The notes: generated by a model not told the origin, from the sequence alone. A stretch of 41,420 bases of DNA from Cupriavidus lacunae (GCF_003353055.1 NZ_QKWJ01000063.1:1-41420), one strand, 5' to 3'. Counted from the first letter of the stretch, positions 16,519 through 24,713 are shown. Program-made: numbers and translations.

Positions 16519-16941
16519 TCAGGCGCGCCGCGCCACCATGCAGGTGGCCGTGGCGGTCGCCAGCAACTGATCGTCCTGCCAGAGCTGTCCGACCACGTTG
16601 CAGACGCTGCGGCCGCGCCGCTCCAGCCGCGCGTGACCTTGCAGCGGCCCCGGCTTGCCCGGCCGGAGGAATGACAGATTGAGGTTCAGCGTCGAACAGA
16701 ACTCACCGTCGGCCAGCGTCGCGGTGACAAGCATGGCGGTCACATCGTCGAGCATCGCGCCGAGCATGCCGCCCTGAACCTGGCCGGCAGGGTTCAGGAA
16801 GGTGTCCTGCGCCACGTAGGCGGCTTCCAGCGTGCCCGCTTCCGTGTCGACGGCGCGGACCTCGGCACCAAGCAGGCCACAGACGGCCGGTGGGGGCACC
16901 TCGCCGCAGCGCATGCGCGTGAAGTAGTTGTCGGGGGTCAT
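16519..16941 (-). CDS. PaaI-type hotdog thioesterase
   Basis: A 140-residue hotdog-fold protein. The motif NPAGQVQGGMLGAMLDDV at about residues 47-64 is the PaaI/YdiI family signature, with Asp in the helix position that serves catalysis. The following strand STLNLNLSFLRPG is also typical. Members hydrolyse aromatic or aliphatic acyl-CoAs, often to rescue stalled CoA intermediates. The ATG at 16941 lies 7 bp after the crotonase stop. Longer frames upstream overlap that gene and lack family similarity. In this operon it would release CoA from side-chain or aromatic thioesters. Confidence 0.85.
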   Translation of the reverse strand: MTPDNYFTRMRCGEVPPPAVCGLLGAEVRAVDTEAGTLEAAYVAQDTFLNPAGQVQGGMLGAMLDDVTAMLVTATLADGEFCSTLNLNLSFLRPGKPGPLQGHARLERRGRSVCNVVGQLWQDDQLLATATATCMVARRA

Positions 16942-16948
16942 ATCGGTT

Positions 16949-17719
16949 TCAGTGTCCGGTAAAGCGCGGCGCCCGCTTCTCGCGCCACGCCAGCGCGCCT
17001 TCGCGCAGGTCATCCGAGGCGTCCGCGCGGGCGATGTCGCTCGCCAGCTCGTCGGCATCGAGCAGGCCGCGCGCGATGCGGTTCATGTGCTTCTTCATGC
17101 CGAGCAGTGCCAGCGGCGCCATGCCGGCCAACCTGTCGCTGACTTCCCGCACACGCGAGCGCAGCATGTCGACGCTCGCTTCGAGGGCATCGAGATAGCC
17201 AATGCGAAGCATGGCGTCGGCGTCGAGGCGCTCCGCCAGCAGCATCACGCGCCTGGCCGCGGCCAGCCCCAGCCGCGTGACGTAGCGCTCCAGTCCGCCG
17301 CGGTAGAACAGCAGGCCGAGACGGGCCGCCGGTACATGCATGTCGGCTTCAGGCGCGCCGAAACGGAAATCACATGCGAGCGCGAGATCGGTCGCGCCGC
17401 CGTAGACGCCACCGTGCAGCACGGCGATGGTGACCGGCCGCGCCTGTTCGAGCGCATTGGCCAGCGCCTCGAAGCGGGCTCCGACATCTTCGCCGCCAAG
17501 GCGGCCGATATTGAAGCCGCTGCAGAAATACCGGCCTTGCCCCTCGATGCGCAGCACGCGTATCTCGCTGTCCGCGTTCACGGTCTGCAAGTATTGGCGC
17601 AACACGTCAAGGTCCTCCGGCTCGAGGCGGTTCGCCACCTCGGGGCGGCGCAGCGTGATGACCGCGATATGGCCGTCGACGGCCAGTTCCGGCGGCTGTC
17701 CTTGCGGGGTCTCGCTCAT
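16949..17719 (-). CDS. Enoyl-CoA hydratase/isomerase-family protein with altered catalytic acids
   Basis: A 256-residue crotonase-fold protein. The oxyanion-hole segments are visible: YFCSGFNIG near 65-72 and AVLHGGVYGGATDLALACDFRFG at 99-121. The two glutamates of enoyl-CoA hydratase are not conserved. The first position is D111 in GGATDLAL, and the second is A131 in VPAARLGL, where PE is usual. It may therefore catalyse something other than simple hydration, such as isomerisation or C-C bond cleavage, or have a relaxed function. A second crotonase in the window, at 36524-37321, keeps both glutamates. It is followed 7 bp later by the thioesterase gene. It starts at 17719, 15 bp after the first RraA-like gene. 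Confidence 0.82.
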   Translation of the reverse strand: MSETPQGQPPELAVDGHIAVITLRRPEVANRLEPEDLDVLRQYLQTVNADSEIRVLRIEGQGRYFCSGFNIGRLGGEDVGARFEALANALEQARPVTIAVLHGGVYGGATDLALACDFRFGAPEADMHVPAARLGLLFYRGGLERYVTRLGLAAARRVMLLAERLDADAMLRIGYLDALEASVDMLRSRVREVSDRLAGMAPLALLGMKKHMNRIARGLLDADELASDIARADASDDLREGALAWREKRAPRFTGH

Positions 17720-17734
17720 GGCATCGGGCCTCGC

Positions 17735-18397
17735 TCAGTGAAAGCCGTAGATCCGCATGGTGGTCTCGCCCGCCTCCACCCGCTTCAGAATGGCAGCTTC
17801 AGTGGCCTCGCGGTCCTGGGCCTTGCGCACGACCTCGGCCGCGCGGGTGCGCGGCACCACCACCACGCCGTCGCGGTCGCCCACGACCAGGTCGCCGGCT
17901 TCCACGCGTGCGCCGCCAATCAGCACCGGCGCATTGAGCCAGCCGCTCGCGCCATAGTCCTTGCCCGTGCCACGGATGCACAAGCCGCGCGCGAACACCG
18001 GGAAGCCGATCTGCTCCAGCAACACGCCATCGCGCACGCAGCCGTCGATCACCAGCCCGCCGAGGTGCTTCACCTTTGCGGCAGTGGTCATGATCTCGCC
18101 CCAGTAGCCGTGCTCGTAGGCGCCGCTTACATGCACCACCAGCACGTCGCCGGGCTGCGCAATGTCCAGCGCGCGGTGCAGCCACAGGTTGTCGCCGCCG
18201 GGCGAATGGACCGTCAGTGCCGGGCCGCAGATGCGGAAGCCCGGGGCGACGGGCTTGATGGCCGGCGACACCACGCCGATCTTGCCGCCCGCTTCATGCA
18301 GCGTGGCCGTCGGCAATGCGCGCGCATCGTTGACGAGCTCGGCGCTGACCCGCTCGAAGTCGCGAATCGTGGTGCTGCTTGCGTCGTGTTCCGCCAT
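17735..18397 (-). CDS. RraA-family protein 1 (putative 4-hydroxy-2-oxoacid aldolase)
   Basis: A 220-residue protein of the RraA/HMG-CHA aldolase family, whose catabolic members cleave 4-hydroxy-4-methyl-2-oxoglutarate or 4-carboxy-4-hydroxy-2-oxoadipate. Its signature is YWGEIMTTAAK through VIDGCVRD. The acid that is Asp in the known D-x20-R-D motif is Glu here. DGVVVVPRTRAAEVVRKAQ closes the fold. The long open frame upstream is an artefact; the ATG at 18397 lies 2 bp after the stop of the second RraA gene. It is the last of three consecutive RraA genes of identical length, followed after 15 bp by the crotonase gene. Some RraA proteins instead regulate RNase E, but operon context favours an enzyme. 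Confidence 0.82.
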   Translation of the reverse strand: MAEHDASSTTIRDFERVSAELVNDARALPTATLHEAGGKIGVVSPAIKPVAPGFRICGPALTVHSPGGDNLWLHRALDIAQPGDVLVVHVSGAYEHGYWGEIMTTAAKVKHLGGLVIDGCVRDGVLLEQIGFPVFARGLCIRGTGKDYGASGWLNAPVLIGGARVEAGDLVVGDRDGVVVVPRTRAAEVVRKAQDREATEAAILKRVEAGETTMRIYGFH

Positions 18398-18399
18398 GG

Positions 18400-19062
18400 T
18401 CAGGCTCCCTTGGTCTGCAGCTGGTGGTAGCGGAACTGGCGGCGCGCCTCGTCCAGGCGCATGCCGCCACGCACGGCTTCGCGGATCGCATTCTCGGCGT
18501 GCTCGATCTGCTCGGCGGTATCGAGTACCGCGGCTTCGTGCTCGCGCGGAATGACCACCACGCCATCGGCGTCGCCGCGCAGGATGTCGCCGGGCTGTAC
18601 GCGCGCATCGCCGATATTCACGACCACATTGGTCGCTTCGACCTGCACGCGGTCCTTGCCCGTGCGCATCCAGTGGTCCTTGCTGAACACCGGGTAGCCG
18701 AGCTGGCGGCACAGCGCGACATCGCGGCACACGCCGTCGATGACCGTCCCGGCGATGCCGCGGCGATACGCGATCTCGGTCAGGATGTCGCCCCAGACGG
18801 TGGCATTGTCACGGCCGCCGTTGTCGAGCACAAGAATGCTGCCCGGTGGCACGTCGTCGATGTAGTCGCCCACGGTGCCGGGCGGGTTCGATGCCGGCCC
18901 GTACAGCAGCGTGTAGGCGCGCCCCGCTGTGGCAAAGCCCTCGCCACGGGCCTTGATGCGATAGCACTGGCCCGCTATGCCGTGCTTGTCCAGCGCGTCG
19001 CTCAGCGTGGCGGTGTCCAGCTTCGCGGCGCGCGCGACGTTGATATCTTGTTGTTCGCTCAT
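18400..19062 (-). CDS. RraA-family protein 2 (putative CHA/HMG aldolase with full motif)
   Basis: A 220-residue RraA-family protein. It alone of the three carries the full D-x20-R-D active-site pattern described for Pseudomonas HMG/CHA aldolase: VWGDILTEIAY through GTVIDGVCRD. Arg there binds pyruvate and Asp holds Mg. It is the best candidate in the window for aldol cleavage of a 4-hydroxy-2-oxoacid to pyruvate and a second keto acid, the last step of LigB-type ring fission. The ATG at 19062 (MSEQQDINVARAAKLDTATLSDALDK) follows AAGGG. An in-frame TTG at 19071 overlaps the upstream stop. The amphipathic C-terminal tail has LDEARRQFRYHQLQ, common in this subgroup. Confidence 0.84.
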   Translation of the reverse strand: MSEQQDINVARAAKLDTATLSDALDKHGIAGQCYRIKARGEGFATAGRAYTLLYGPASNPPGTVGDYIDDVPPGSILVLDNGGRDNATVWGDILTEIAYRRGIAGTVIDGVCRDVALCRQLGYPVFSKDHWMRTGKDRVQVEATNVVVNIGDARVQPGDILRGDADGVVVIPREHEAAVLDTAEQIEHAENAIREAVRGGMRLDEARRQFRYHQLQTKGA

Positions 19063-19067
19063 GTCTC

Positions 19068-19730
19068 TCAACCCTTCAGCATGTGTTCGTAATTGCCGCC
19101 CATGACGTCGCCGATCGGCGTGCCGCCCAGGATGGCCTTCGCCATCACGGCCTCCTTGCGCACGATGGCTTCTGCCGTCTCCAGCACGCGGGCGATGTCG
19201 CGCGCAGCGATAAAGATCACCGCGCTGCGGTCCGCCACCACGTAGTGGCCCTCTTCCACTGTCACGTTGCCGATCTGCACCGGGACATTGGTGCCCTGCT
19301 CCACCACGCGGCTGCGCGCGGTGAACGCGGTCAGTGCGCGGCTGAACACGGGGAAATCAAAATCGAGCGCTTCATCGATATCGCGCACCGGACCATCCGC
19401 CACGACGCCGGCGACGCCGCGCACCTTGGCCCCGAGCGACAGCAGTCCGCCCCAGCTCCCCGCCTCCACGCCGGTGCGCTGCTCGACGACGATGATGTTG
19501 TCCGGGCCCGCCTGTTCGATTGCCGTGCAGCCGAGATGGCGCGCCGGTCCCGGCGGCGGCGCGCCGGTGCCGAGCTTGACGGTGATGGCCCGGCCGGCAA
19601 TGCGCCCGGAGCCGGAGCGCTGCGGCAGGCCGGTGACAGTACCCGGCAATTGCAGCTTGTCGAGCGCGTCGGATACTGCGCAGCAGTCGAGCCGGCGCAG
19701 CCTTTGTACGTTGGATTCGGTTTCACTCAT
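19068..19730 (-). CDS. RraA-family protein 3, acidic active-site residue replaced by Gly
   Basis: A 220-residue RraA-family protein and the first of three tandem copies. It has LDCCAVSDALDKLQLPG near the start, then SWGGLLSLGAKVRGVAGVVADGPVRD. Arg and Asp of the RD pair are kept, but the acid 21 residues before Arg is Gly. It may use another acid, bind substrate without cleaving it, or form mixed trimers or hexamers with the other copies. YVVADRSAVIFIAARDI matches the family core with hydrophobic changes. The ATG at 19730 is 29 bp after the LigB-like gene stop, and the stop is 5 bp before the second RraA start. Confidence 0.8.
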   Translation of the reverse strand: MSETESNVQRLRRLDCCAVSDALDKLQLPGTVTGLPQRSGSGRIAGRAITVKLGTGAPPPGPARHLGCTAIEQAGPDNIIVVEQRTGVEAGSWGGLLSLGAKVRGVAGVVADGPVRDIDEALDFDFPVFSRALTAFTARSRVVEQGTNVPVQIGNVTVEEGHYVVADRSAVIFIAARDIARVLETAEAIVRKEAVMAKAILGGTPIGDVMGGNYEHMLKG

Positions 19731-19759
19731 GGTCGTTGATATGGCTTTTGTTCGGTTAT

Positions 19760-20758
19760 TCAGTCCAGCGTCTGCCAGGCCGCGAAGCACAGGCCAGTGC
19801 CGGTCAGCGCAGGCGTGCGGTAACCCGGGACATAGGAGACCCATTCAAGGTCGAGATCGCGCACGGCCTCGACGGCGATCAGCCAGTTGCGGATCTCGGA
19901 GCTGCCCGCCTGGAGCTGGCGCGGGTCCAGCGAAGCGAGGAAGCCTGTGTCCTTCCTGCGGATGGCGTCGATGATCGCGTTATCGAGATCGGCATCCACC
20001 ACGAAATGGCTCAGCCCCCCCGAGGCCAGCACGCCCACGCGCAGGTCTTCGGGATAGGCGGCAATCAGCTCGCGCAGCGCGGCGCCGAGCTGGACGCAGC
20101 GGCGCGGCGTGGGCTGGTTAGGCGGATCGAAGGTGTTGACGATGACCGGCACCACCGGCAGGTCCAGCCCCTGCAGATAGCGGCGATGGATGAACGAGAA
20201 CGCATGGCCTTCGAATTGCCCGCGTTCGAGCCCGTCCATCGCGGTGATATCGAAATCGCGGTCGCACAGTTCGCGGATCATCCAGCGGCCCATGTCGGCG
20301 TTGACGGGGTAGTCGCGGTCGGCGTCAGGCTCCTGGCGAACCATGCGGGCCTTCTTGTACCAGCCGTCGGAGGCGCTTTCGTCGCGCTTCGCATTGCGGA
20401 TGGTGTCGCCGTAGTAGATCGCGAACGCCGGGTTGTTGGTGGTGCGGAACAGCTCGGTCTGGTCATCGCCCACCACCAGCAGCACGTCGAGCCGCGCCGC
20501 GCGAATGCGGTCTCGCAGCTCGTCCATGGCTGCTTCGGCCTGGTCGTAGCGTTCGCCCATGCGCTCGGGCGTCACCATGGACTCGGCATCGTCCGGGGCG
20601 ATCGCGAGCAGCGCTTCATAGGTGGTCGGATTGCCGGCGCGGTCGAAGTAGTGCGGGTTCTTCGGATCGACCTGGCGGAAGCCGTGTTGCCAGTCTTCAC
20701 GCTGGCAAACCAGCATGATGCTGTGGGAGGAACCGAAAGCGGCGACGAGTCTTGCCAT
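19760..20758 (-). CDS. LigB-type (class III) extradiol dioxygenase with His-to-Gln change at an iron-ligand position
   Basis: A 332-residue single-chain relative of protocatechuate 4,5-dioxygenase beta subunit LigB and 3-O-methylgallate dioxygenase. It would open a dihydroxylated ring beside the hydroxyls using Fe(II). Residues equivalent to LigB H12 (H12, SSHSIML), H127 (H185, FEGHAFSF), H195 (H251, GLSHFVVD) and E242 (E288, AGSSEIRNWL) are visible. The position of LigB H61 (YNDH) is Gln100 in VVGDDQTELF, so the iron triad looks like His-Gln-Glu. There is no LigA-type alpha domain here or nearby. The gene lies between the CoA-transferase and three RraA aldolase-like genes, the order expected for ring cleavage followed by aldol cleavage. 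Equivalences rest on remembered LigB sequence. Confidence 0.83.
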   Translation of the reverse strand: MARLVAAFGSSHSIMLVCQREDWQHGFRQVDPKNPHYFDRAGNPTTYEALLAIAPDDAESMVTPERMGERYDQAEAAMDELRDRIRAARLDVLLVVGDDQTELFRTTNNPAFAIYYGDTIRNAKRDESASDGWYKKARMVRQEPDADRDYPVNADMGRWMIRELCDRDFDITAMDGLERGQFEGHAFSFIHRRYLQGLDLPVVPVIVNTFDPPNQPTPRRCVQLGAALRELIAAYPEDLRVGVLASGGLSHFVVDADLDNAIIDAIRRKDTGFLASLDPRQLQAGSSEIRNWLIAVEAVRDLDLEWVSYVPGYRTPALTGTGLCFAAWQTLD

Positions 20759-20773
20759 GGAAGTGTCCTTCGT

Positions 20774-22000
20774 TCAAACGATGTAGGCGGCGCGCAGCTC
20801 GCCGACCTGTGCCGCGCTGTAGCCAAGCTCGCGCAGGATGTCGTCGGTATTGGCGCCCTGCTCCGGCGCGGGCTGCGGCGGCAGGTCGCGCGGATAACGC
20901 GACAGGCGCATCGGCTGACCGACCAGCGCCACATCGCCAAGCTCGGCGTGCTCCATCGGCCAGGCCACGCCAAGGTGCTTCACCTGCGGATCGGCAAATA
21001 CCTGGTCCACGCGATGGATCGGGCCGCACGGCACGCCGGCCTTCAGCAACCGCTCGGTCCATTCGGCGGTGGTGCGCGTGCGCAGCGCCGCCTCGATCGC
21101 GGCATTGACCTTGTCGCGGTTGCGCACGCGCTCCGGATCGGAACCCAGGCCAGGCTCGTCGACGAGGTGCGGCACTTCCAGCGCCTCGCACAGGCGCTTC
21201 CACATGGTCTGGCCGATCGCGGCGATGTTCAGGTAGCCGTCACTGGTGGCGAACACGCCCGTGGGCACGGTCAGCGGATGTTCGTTGCCGGTCTGTTCGG
21301 GAATCTTGCGGTCGACCAGCCACTGCGCGGCCTGGAAGTCCAGCATGGCGATCTGCGCTTCGAGCAGCGAGGTCTGCACCCACTGCCCTTCGCCCGACGC
21401 CTCGCGCTCCAGCAGCGCCGTAAGGATGCCCATCGCGCAGAAGTGGCCCGCGCAAAGGTCCGCGAGCGGAATGCCGACGCGCATCGGGCCTTCGCCCGGC
21501 TTGCCGGTCACGCTCATCAGTCCACCCATGCCCTGCGCAATGGAATCGAAGCCGGGCCAGCCCGCGTAGGGGCCATCCTGGCCGAAGCCGGAAATGCTCG
21601 CGTAGACCAGCCGCGGGTTGATCGCGCGCAGAGCGTCCGGACCGATGCCGAGGCGGTGCTTCACGTCGGGGCGGTAGTTCTCGATGAAGACGTCGGCGCG
21701 GCTGACCAGTTCATGCAGGATCTTCACGCCCTCCGAGGTCTTCATGTTGAGCGTGAGGCTTTCCTTGTTGCGGTGCAGGTTCTCGTAGTCGGCGCGGTTG
21801 TGGTCGCGTCCGCCGATCATGTCGTCGCCGCCGGGTGCGCCCGGCGGGATCTCCAGCTTGATCACGCGCGCGCCCATGTCGGCGAATAGCCGCACCGCGG
21901 TGGGACCGGCGCGCACGCGCGAGGCGTCGAGGATGGTGAAGCGGGACAGCGGGCCCTTTCGCTCGCCCGTGCCGTGTTCGTTGTGTCGGGTATCAGCCAT
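20774..22000 (-). CDS. Class III (CaiB/BaiF, formyl-CoA transferase-like) CoA-transferase
   Basis: A 408-residue interlocked-dimer CoA-transferase that moves CoA between carboxylic acids through an aspartyl-CoA intermediate. The nucleophile is probably D181 in GIPLADLCAGHF. Upstream landmarks are LDASRVRAGPTAVRLFADMGARVIKLE, HRNKESLTLNMKTSEG and VFIENYRPDVKHRLGI. The length equals the family norm (about 400). The start is the ATG at 22000, 18 bp after the DUF35 gene. Together with the acyl-CoA synthetase at the operon start, it gives a second route to CoA activation of the substrate or recycling from an acyl-CoA product such as succinyl-CoA. Donor and acceptor are unknown. Confidence 0.88.
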   Translation of the reverse strand: MADTRHNEHGTGERKGPLSRFTILDASRVRAGPTAVRLFADMGARVIKLEIPPGAPGGDDMIGGRDHNRADYENLHRNKESLTLNMKTSEGVKILHELVSRADVFIENYRPDVKHRLGIGPDALRAINPRLVYASISGFGQDGPYAGWPGFDSIAQGMGGLMSVTGKPGEGPMRVGIPLADLCAGHFCAMGILTALLEREASGEGQWVQTSLLEAQIAMLDFQAAQWLVDRKIPEQTGNEHPLTVPTGVFATSDGYLNIAAIGQTMWKRLCEALEVPHLVDEPGLGSDPERVRNRDKVNAAIEAALRTRTTAEWTERLLKAGVPCGPIHRVDQVFADPQVKHLGVAWPMEHAELGDVALVGQPMRLSRYPRDLPPQPAPEQGANTDDILRELGYSAAQVGELRAAYIV

Positions 22001-22018
22001 GGTCGTTGCCTCAGGTCT

Positions 22019-22462
22019 TTATGCCGGGGTGAACATCGGCACGGCGTAGCCGCCATCGCTCGGCTTGAACACGACCTTCACGCGCTGGCCGATCTCGATC
22101 TCGCGCGGGTCGCAGTCCACCAGGTTGGTCATCATCGTCACGCCTTCTTCCAGCCTTACGTAGGCGAGCGTCCAGGCGGCCTCGCCCTTGCCCATGGTGC
22201 TGAACGAGTAGACCGTGCCAAAGCCGCCGGTCTCGCGCCATTCAGTGCGGTCGGACTGGCAGTGCGGGCAGATGTCGCGCGGGTAGTAGTGCGGTGCGTG
22301 GCAGTCCAGACAGGCCTTGATCACCAGGCGGCCGGCGTCCGCGGCTTCCCAGAACGGCTGGCTTTCCGGTAGCGTGCGCGGCGCGGGAATCTTGCGCGGA
22401 CCGGCGGGCGGCGCCTTTGCGGCCGCGTTGGCAGAGGTGGCCGGAGTAGCGTGTGTGCTCAT
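22019..22462 (-). CDS. DUF35 zinc-ribbon/OB-fold partner of the thiolase
   Basis: A 147-residue protein with an N-terminal rubredoxin-like zinc ribbon (CLDCHAPHYYPRDICPHC, two C-x2-C pairs) and a C-terminal OB fold (GGFGTVYSFSTMGKGEAAWTLAYVRLEEG). DUF35 proteins pair with thiolase-superfamily subunits, for example in archaeal acetoacetyl-CoA complexes and in steroid side-chain aldolases. It binds CoA and shapes the active site. An Ala/Pro-rich stretch covers the first 30 residues. The ATG at 22462 has AAGGGA at a good distance. An alternative ATG at 22471 overlaps the thiolase stop as ATGA but sits too close to that ribosome site. Translation is thus probably coupled to the thiolase directly upstream. 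Confidence 0.86.
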   Translation of the reverse strand: MSTHATPATSANAAAKAPPAGPRKIPAPRTLPESQPFWEAADAGRLVIKACLDCHAPHYYPRDICPHCQSDRTEWRETGGFGTVYSFSTMGKGEAAWTLAYVRLEEGVTMMTNLVDCDPREIEIGQRVKVVFKPSDGGYAVPMFTPA

Positions 22463-22467
22463 GGTGT

Positions 22468-23631
22468 TCATTCCCTTTCAAGAATCAGCGTGGCCGCGGT
22501 ATGGCGCGAAGCCAGCGCGCCACCGATGCCGCTGGCCAACGCCAGGTCGCAGTTGGGGACCTGCACCGCGGGGTGCGCCTCGCCGCGCAGCTGGCGCACG
22601 GCCTCGATCACCTTGGTGACGCCACCGCGGTTGGCCGGATGGTTGTTGCACAGGCCGCCGCCGTCGGTGTTGAACGGCAGGCGTCCCACGCCGGAAATCA
22701 GGCCGCCGTCGGCGACGAACTTGCCGCCCTCGCCCTTCTTGCAGAAGCCCAGGTCTTCGAGTTGCATCAGCACGGTGATGGTGAAGCTGTCATACAGCGA
22801 CGCGTACTTGATGTCGGCAGGCGTGACGCCGGCTTCAGCAAACGCGGTCGGGCCCGACCATGCGGCGGCCGACCACGTCAGGTCGATGTTGCCGCCCATG
22901 GCGTGCTTGGGTGCTTCGCCAGTGCCGCGCACCTTCACCAGCGGACGCTTGAGCTGGCGGGCGATCTCGGGGCGTGCGACGATCAGCGCCCCGCCACCGT
23001 CGCTCATCACGCAGCAGTCCAGGCGGTGCAGCGGGTCGGCAACCATCGGTGAATTGACCACGTCTTCCACCGTCACCACGTTGCGCAGCATGGCGTGCGG
23101 ATTGTGCTGGGCGTGATGCGACGCGGCCACCTTGATCCACGCTAGCTGCTCGCTGGTGGTGCCGAATTCGTACATATGGCGTTTCGCCACCATGCCATAG
23201 AGATTCTGCGTGGCCGGGCCGAAAGGCAGTTCGAAGGCCACGTCGGGCGCATCCGGGTCCGGTGCCCGCAGCGCCAGCGCAGCGCCCGCCGCGCGCGGCC
23301 GTCCGGCCAGCGTGATCAGCGCGACGTTGCAGCGCCCCGCGGCAATGGCCTCGGCAGCGTGCGCTACGTGCAGGATCGGCGCGGAGCCGCCGCATTCGGT
23401 GGAATCCACGTGGCGCGGCTTCAGACCAAGGTATTCCACGATCGTGGTGCTGCCCAGGCCCGGTGCATCGCCGGCACAGAAGTAGCCGTCGACATCGGCG
23501 GCGGTGAGGCCGGCATCGGCCAGCGCGCCGCGCGCCACGTCGGCATGCAGGCGCGCCACCGACAGGTCATCGGCTTTGCGTGTGGGATGCTCGTAGGCCC
23601 CCACGATGTAGGCGGATCCGTTCAGGGTCAT
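22468..23631 (-). CDS. SCP2-type thiolase/retro-aldolase
   Basis: A 387-residue thiolase-superfamily protein of the lipid-transfer (SCP2) branch. C80 in DSTECGGSAPIL occupies the nucleophile region, and the C-terminal segment DGGGLCNNHPANRGG carries the histidine of the usual CGHP/NHP motif. Typical strings such as DVARGALADAGLTAADVDGYFCAGDAP and VALITLAGR are present. It immediately precedes the DUF35 gene. That pairing is known for archaeal-type thiolases and for Ltp2-like aldolases that cut branched steroid side chains. It may therefore perform thiolysis or a retro-aldol cleavage in side-chain shortening. The start ATG at 23631 is 48 bp after the Bug receptor gene. Confidence 0.85.
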   Translation of the reverse strand: MTLNGSAYIVGAYEHPTRKADDLSVARLHADVARGALADAGLTAADVDGYFCAGDAPGLGSTTIVEYLGLKPRHVDSTECGGSAPILHVAHAAEAIAAGRCNVALITLAGRPRAAGAALALRAPDPDAPDVAFELPFGPATQNLYGMVAKRHMYEFGTTSEQLAWIKVAASHHAQHNPHAMLRNVVTVEDVVNSPMVADPLHRLDCCVMSDGGGALIVARPEIARQLKRPLVKVRGTGEAPKHAMGGNIDLTWSAAAWSGPTAFAEAGVTPADIKYASLYDSFTITVLMQLEDLGFCKKGEGGKFVADGGLISGVGRLPFNTDGGGLCNNHPANRGGVTKVIEAVRQLRGEAHPAVQVPNCDLALASGIGGALASRHTAATLILERE

Positions 23632-23679
23632 GATGAATGGCAGGAGCTTGGGAAGATATGTCGGGTGTTGCCTCGGGCG

Positions 23680-24666
23680 TCACTGGTCCGGGGTGAATCC
23701 GCTGGCCTTGATCACCGGCCCCCAGTAGGTCAGTTCCTTGCGCTGGAGGCGGTCCAGGTCCGCGGCCGGCCGGAAATCGGGATTCAGCGTGGCGCGCGTC
23801 TGCAGCGTGGTGCGCACATCAGGCATGGCAAGGACCTTGCCGAGCGCCGCCTGCATGCGGTCCAGTTCGGCCTTGGGCGTGCGAGCCGGAGCCCAGATGC
23901 CGGCCCAGGCTTCGCCGCTGTCAACCGCCACGCCCTGCTCCGTCGCCGTGGGCACGCCTGGCAACAGCGGCGAGCGCGCCGCCCCGAACACGGCGATGAT
24001 GCGAACCTTGCCGCTCTTCGCATGCGGCAGGATGTCGCCGGCCGTCATCACGGCCGAAGAGAGCTGTCCGCCGAGCAGGTCCGTGACAAGCGGGCCATTG
24101 CCCTTGTAAGGCACGACGTTCATTGGCACGCCAATGGCCTTGCCGAACTGCAGGCCCGTGAAGTGCGTCTGCCCACCCAGGCCGGCGGTGCCGAACATGG
24201 CCTTGCCGGGATGCGCCTTCACCCACTCCACGAAGCCCTTCACATCTGTGACGCCCGTCTGGGTGCTCACCACGAGCGCCAGCGGATAGGAGATCACCAC
24301 CGCGACCGGCGTCAGGTCGGTCAGCAGGTCGTACTTGAGCGTGGCCGGCGGATACAGCAGCGTGGGGAAGATGGCGGTGGCATTCGGCGCCACCATGTAG
24401 GTCAGCCCGTCCGGTGCGCTGTGCTTGAGCATGCCTGTCGCCACGCGGCCGCCGGCGCCGGGGCGGTTGTCGACGATCACTGTCTGCCCCAGTTCGCCTT
24501 GCAGCTTCTCGGCCAGCACGCGCGCCACGGTGTCGGTCGAGCCACCGGGCGGGAAGCCGACCAGGAACTTGATCGGCTGCTTCTCCTGCGCCTGCGCACC
24601 GCAGGCGAATGCCAGGCCCAGCGCTAGCACGCCGCAGGCTGACCTTAGGGTATGGATGAGGGCCAT
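23680..24666 (-). CDS. Bug/TctC-family periplasmic solute-binding receptor
   Basis: A 328-residue Bug receptor with signal peptide MALIHTLRSACGVLALGLAF ending AQA-Q. The mature part has IKFLVGFPPGGSTDTVARVLAEKL, VIVDNRPGAGGRVATGML and LGGQTHFTGLQFGKAIGVPMNVVPYKGNGPLVTDLLGG. The ATG at 24666 has AGGAGACAAAGAC before it; the frame continues upstream but overlaps the acyl-CoA dehydrogenase gene and is not coding. It is embedded in the CoA-pathway operon between the acyl-CoA dehydrogenase pair and the thiolase. It is one of three Bug genes in the window, and no TctAB transporter genes are visible. It likely binds the aromatic or aliphatic carboxylate that feeds this operon. Confidence 0.9.
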   Translation of the reverse strand: MALIHTLRSACGVLALGLAFACGAQAQEKQPIKFLVGFPPGGSTDTVARVLAEKLQGELGQTVIVDNRPGAGGRVATGMLKHSAPDGLTYMVAPNATAIFPTLLYPPATLKYDLLTDLTPVAVVISYPLALVVSTQTGVTDVKGFVEWVKAHPGKAMFGTAGLGGQTHFTGLQFGKAIGVPMNVVPYKGNGPLVTDLLGGQLSSAVMTAGDILPHAKSGKVRIIAVFGAARSPLLPGVPTATEQGVAVDSGEAWAGIWAPARTPKAELDRMQAALGKVLAMPDVRTTLQTRATLNPDFRPAADLDRLQRKELTYWGPVIKASGFTPDQ

Positions 24667-24713
24667 GTCTTTGTCTCCTGTGTATTGTTTTGTGCGAACC
24701 GGCCAGGCGCCGG

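Noticed and set aside
17735..18730. A 331-codon version of the first RraA-like gene
   Set aside because: The extension is an Arg-rich shadow of the neighbouring RraA gene; the ATG at 18397 gives the family length.
19736..21889. A plus-strand open frame of about 717 codons opposite the LigB-type and CoA-transferase genes
   Set aside because: Composition is that of an antisense frame, and the opposite strand encodes well-supported proteins with active-site motifs.
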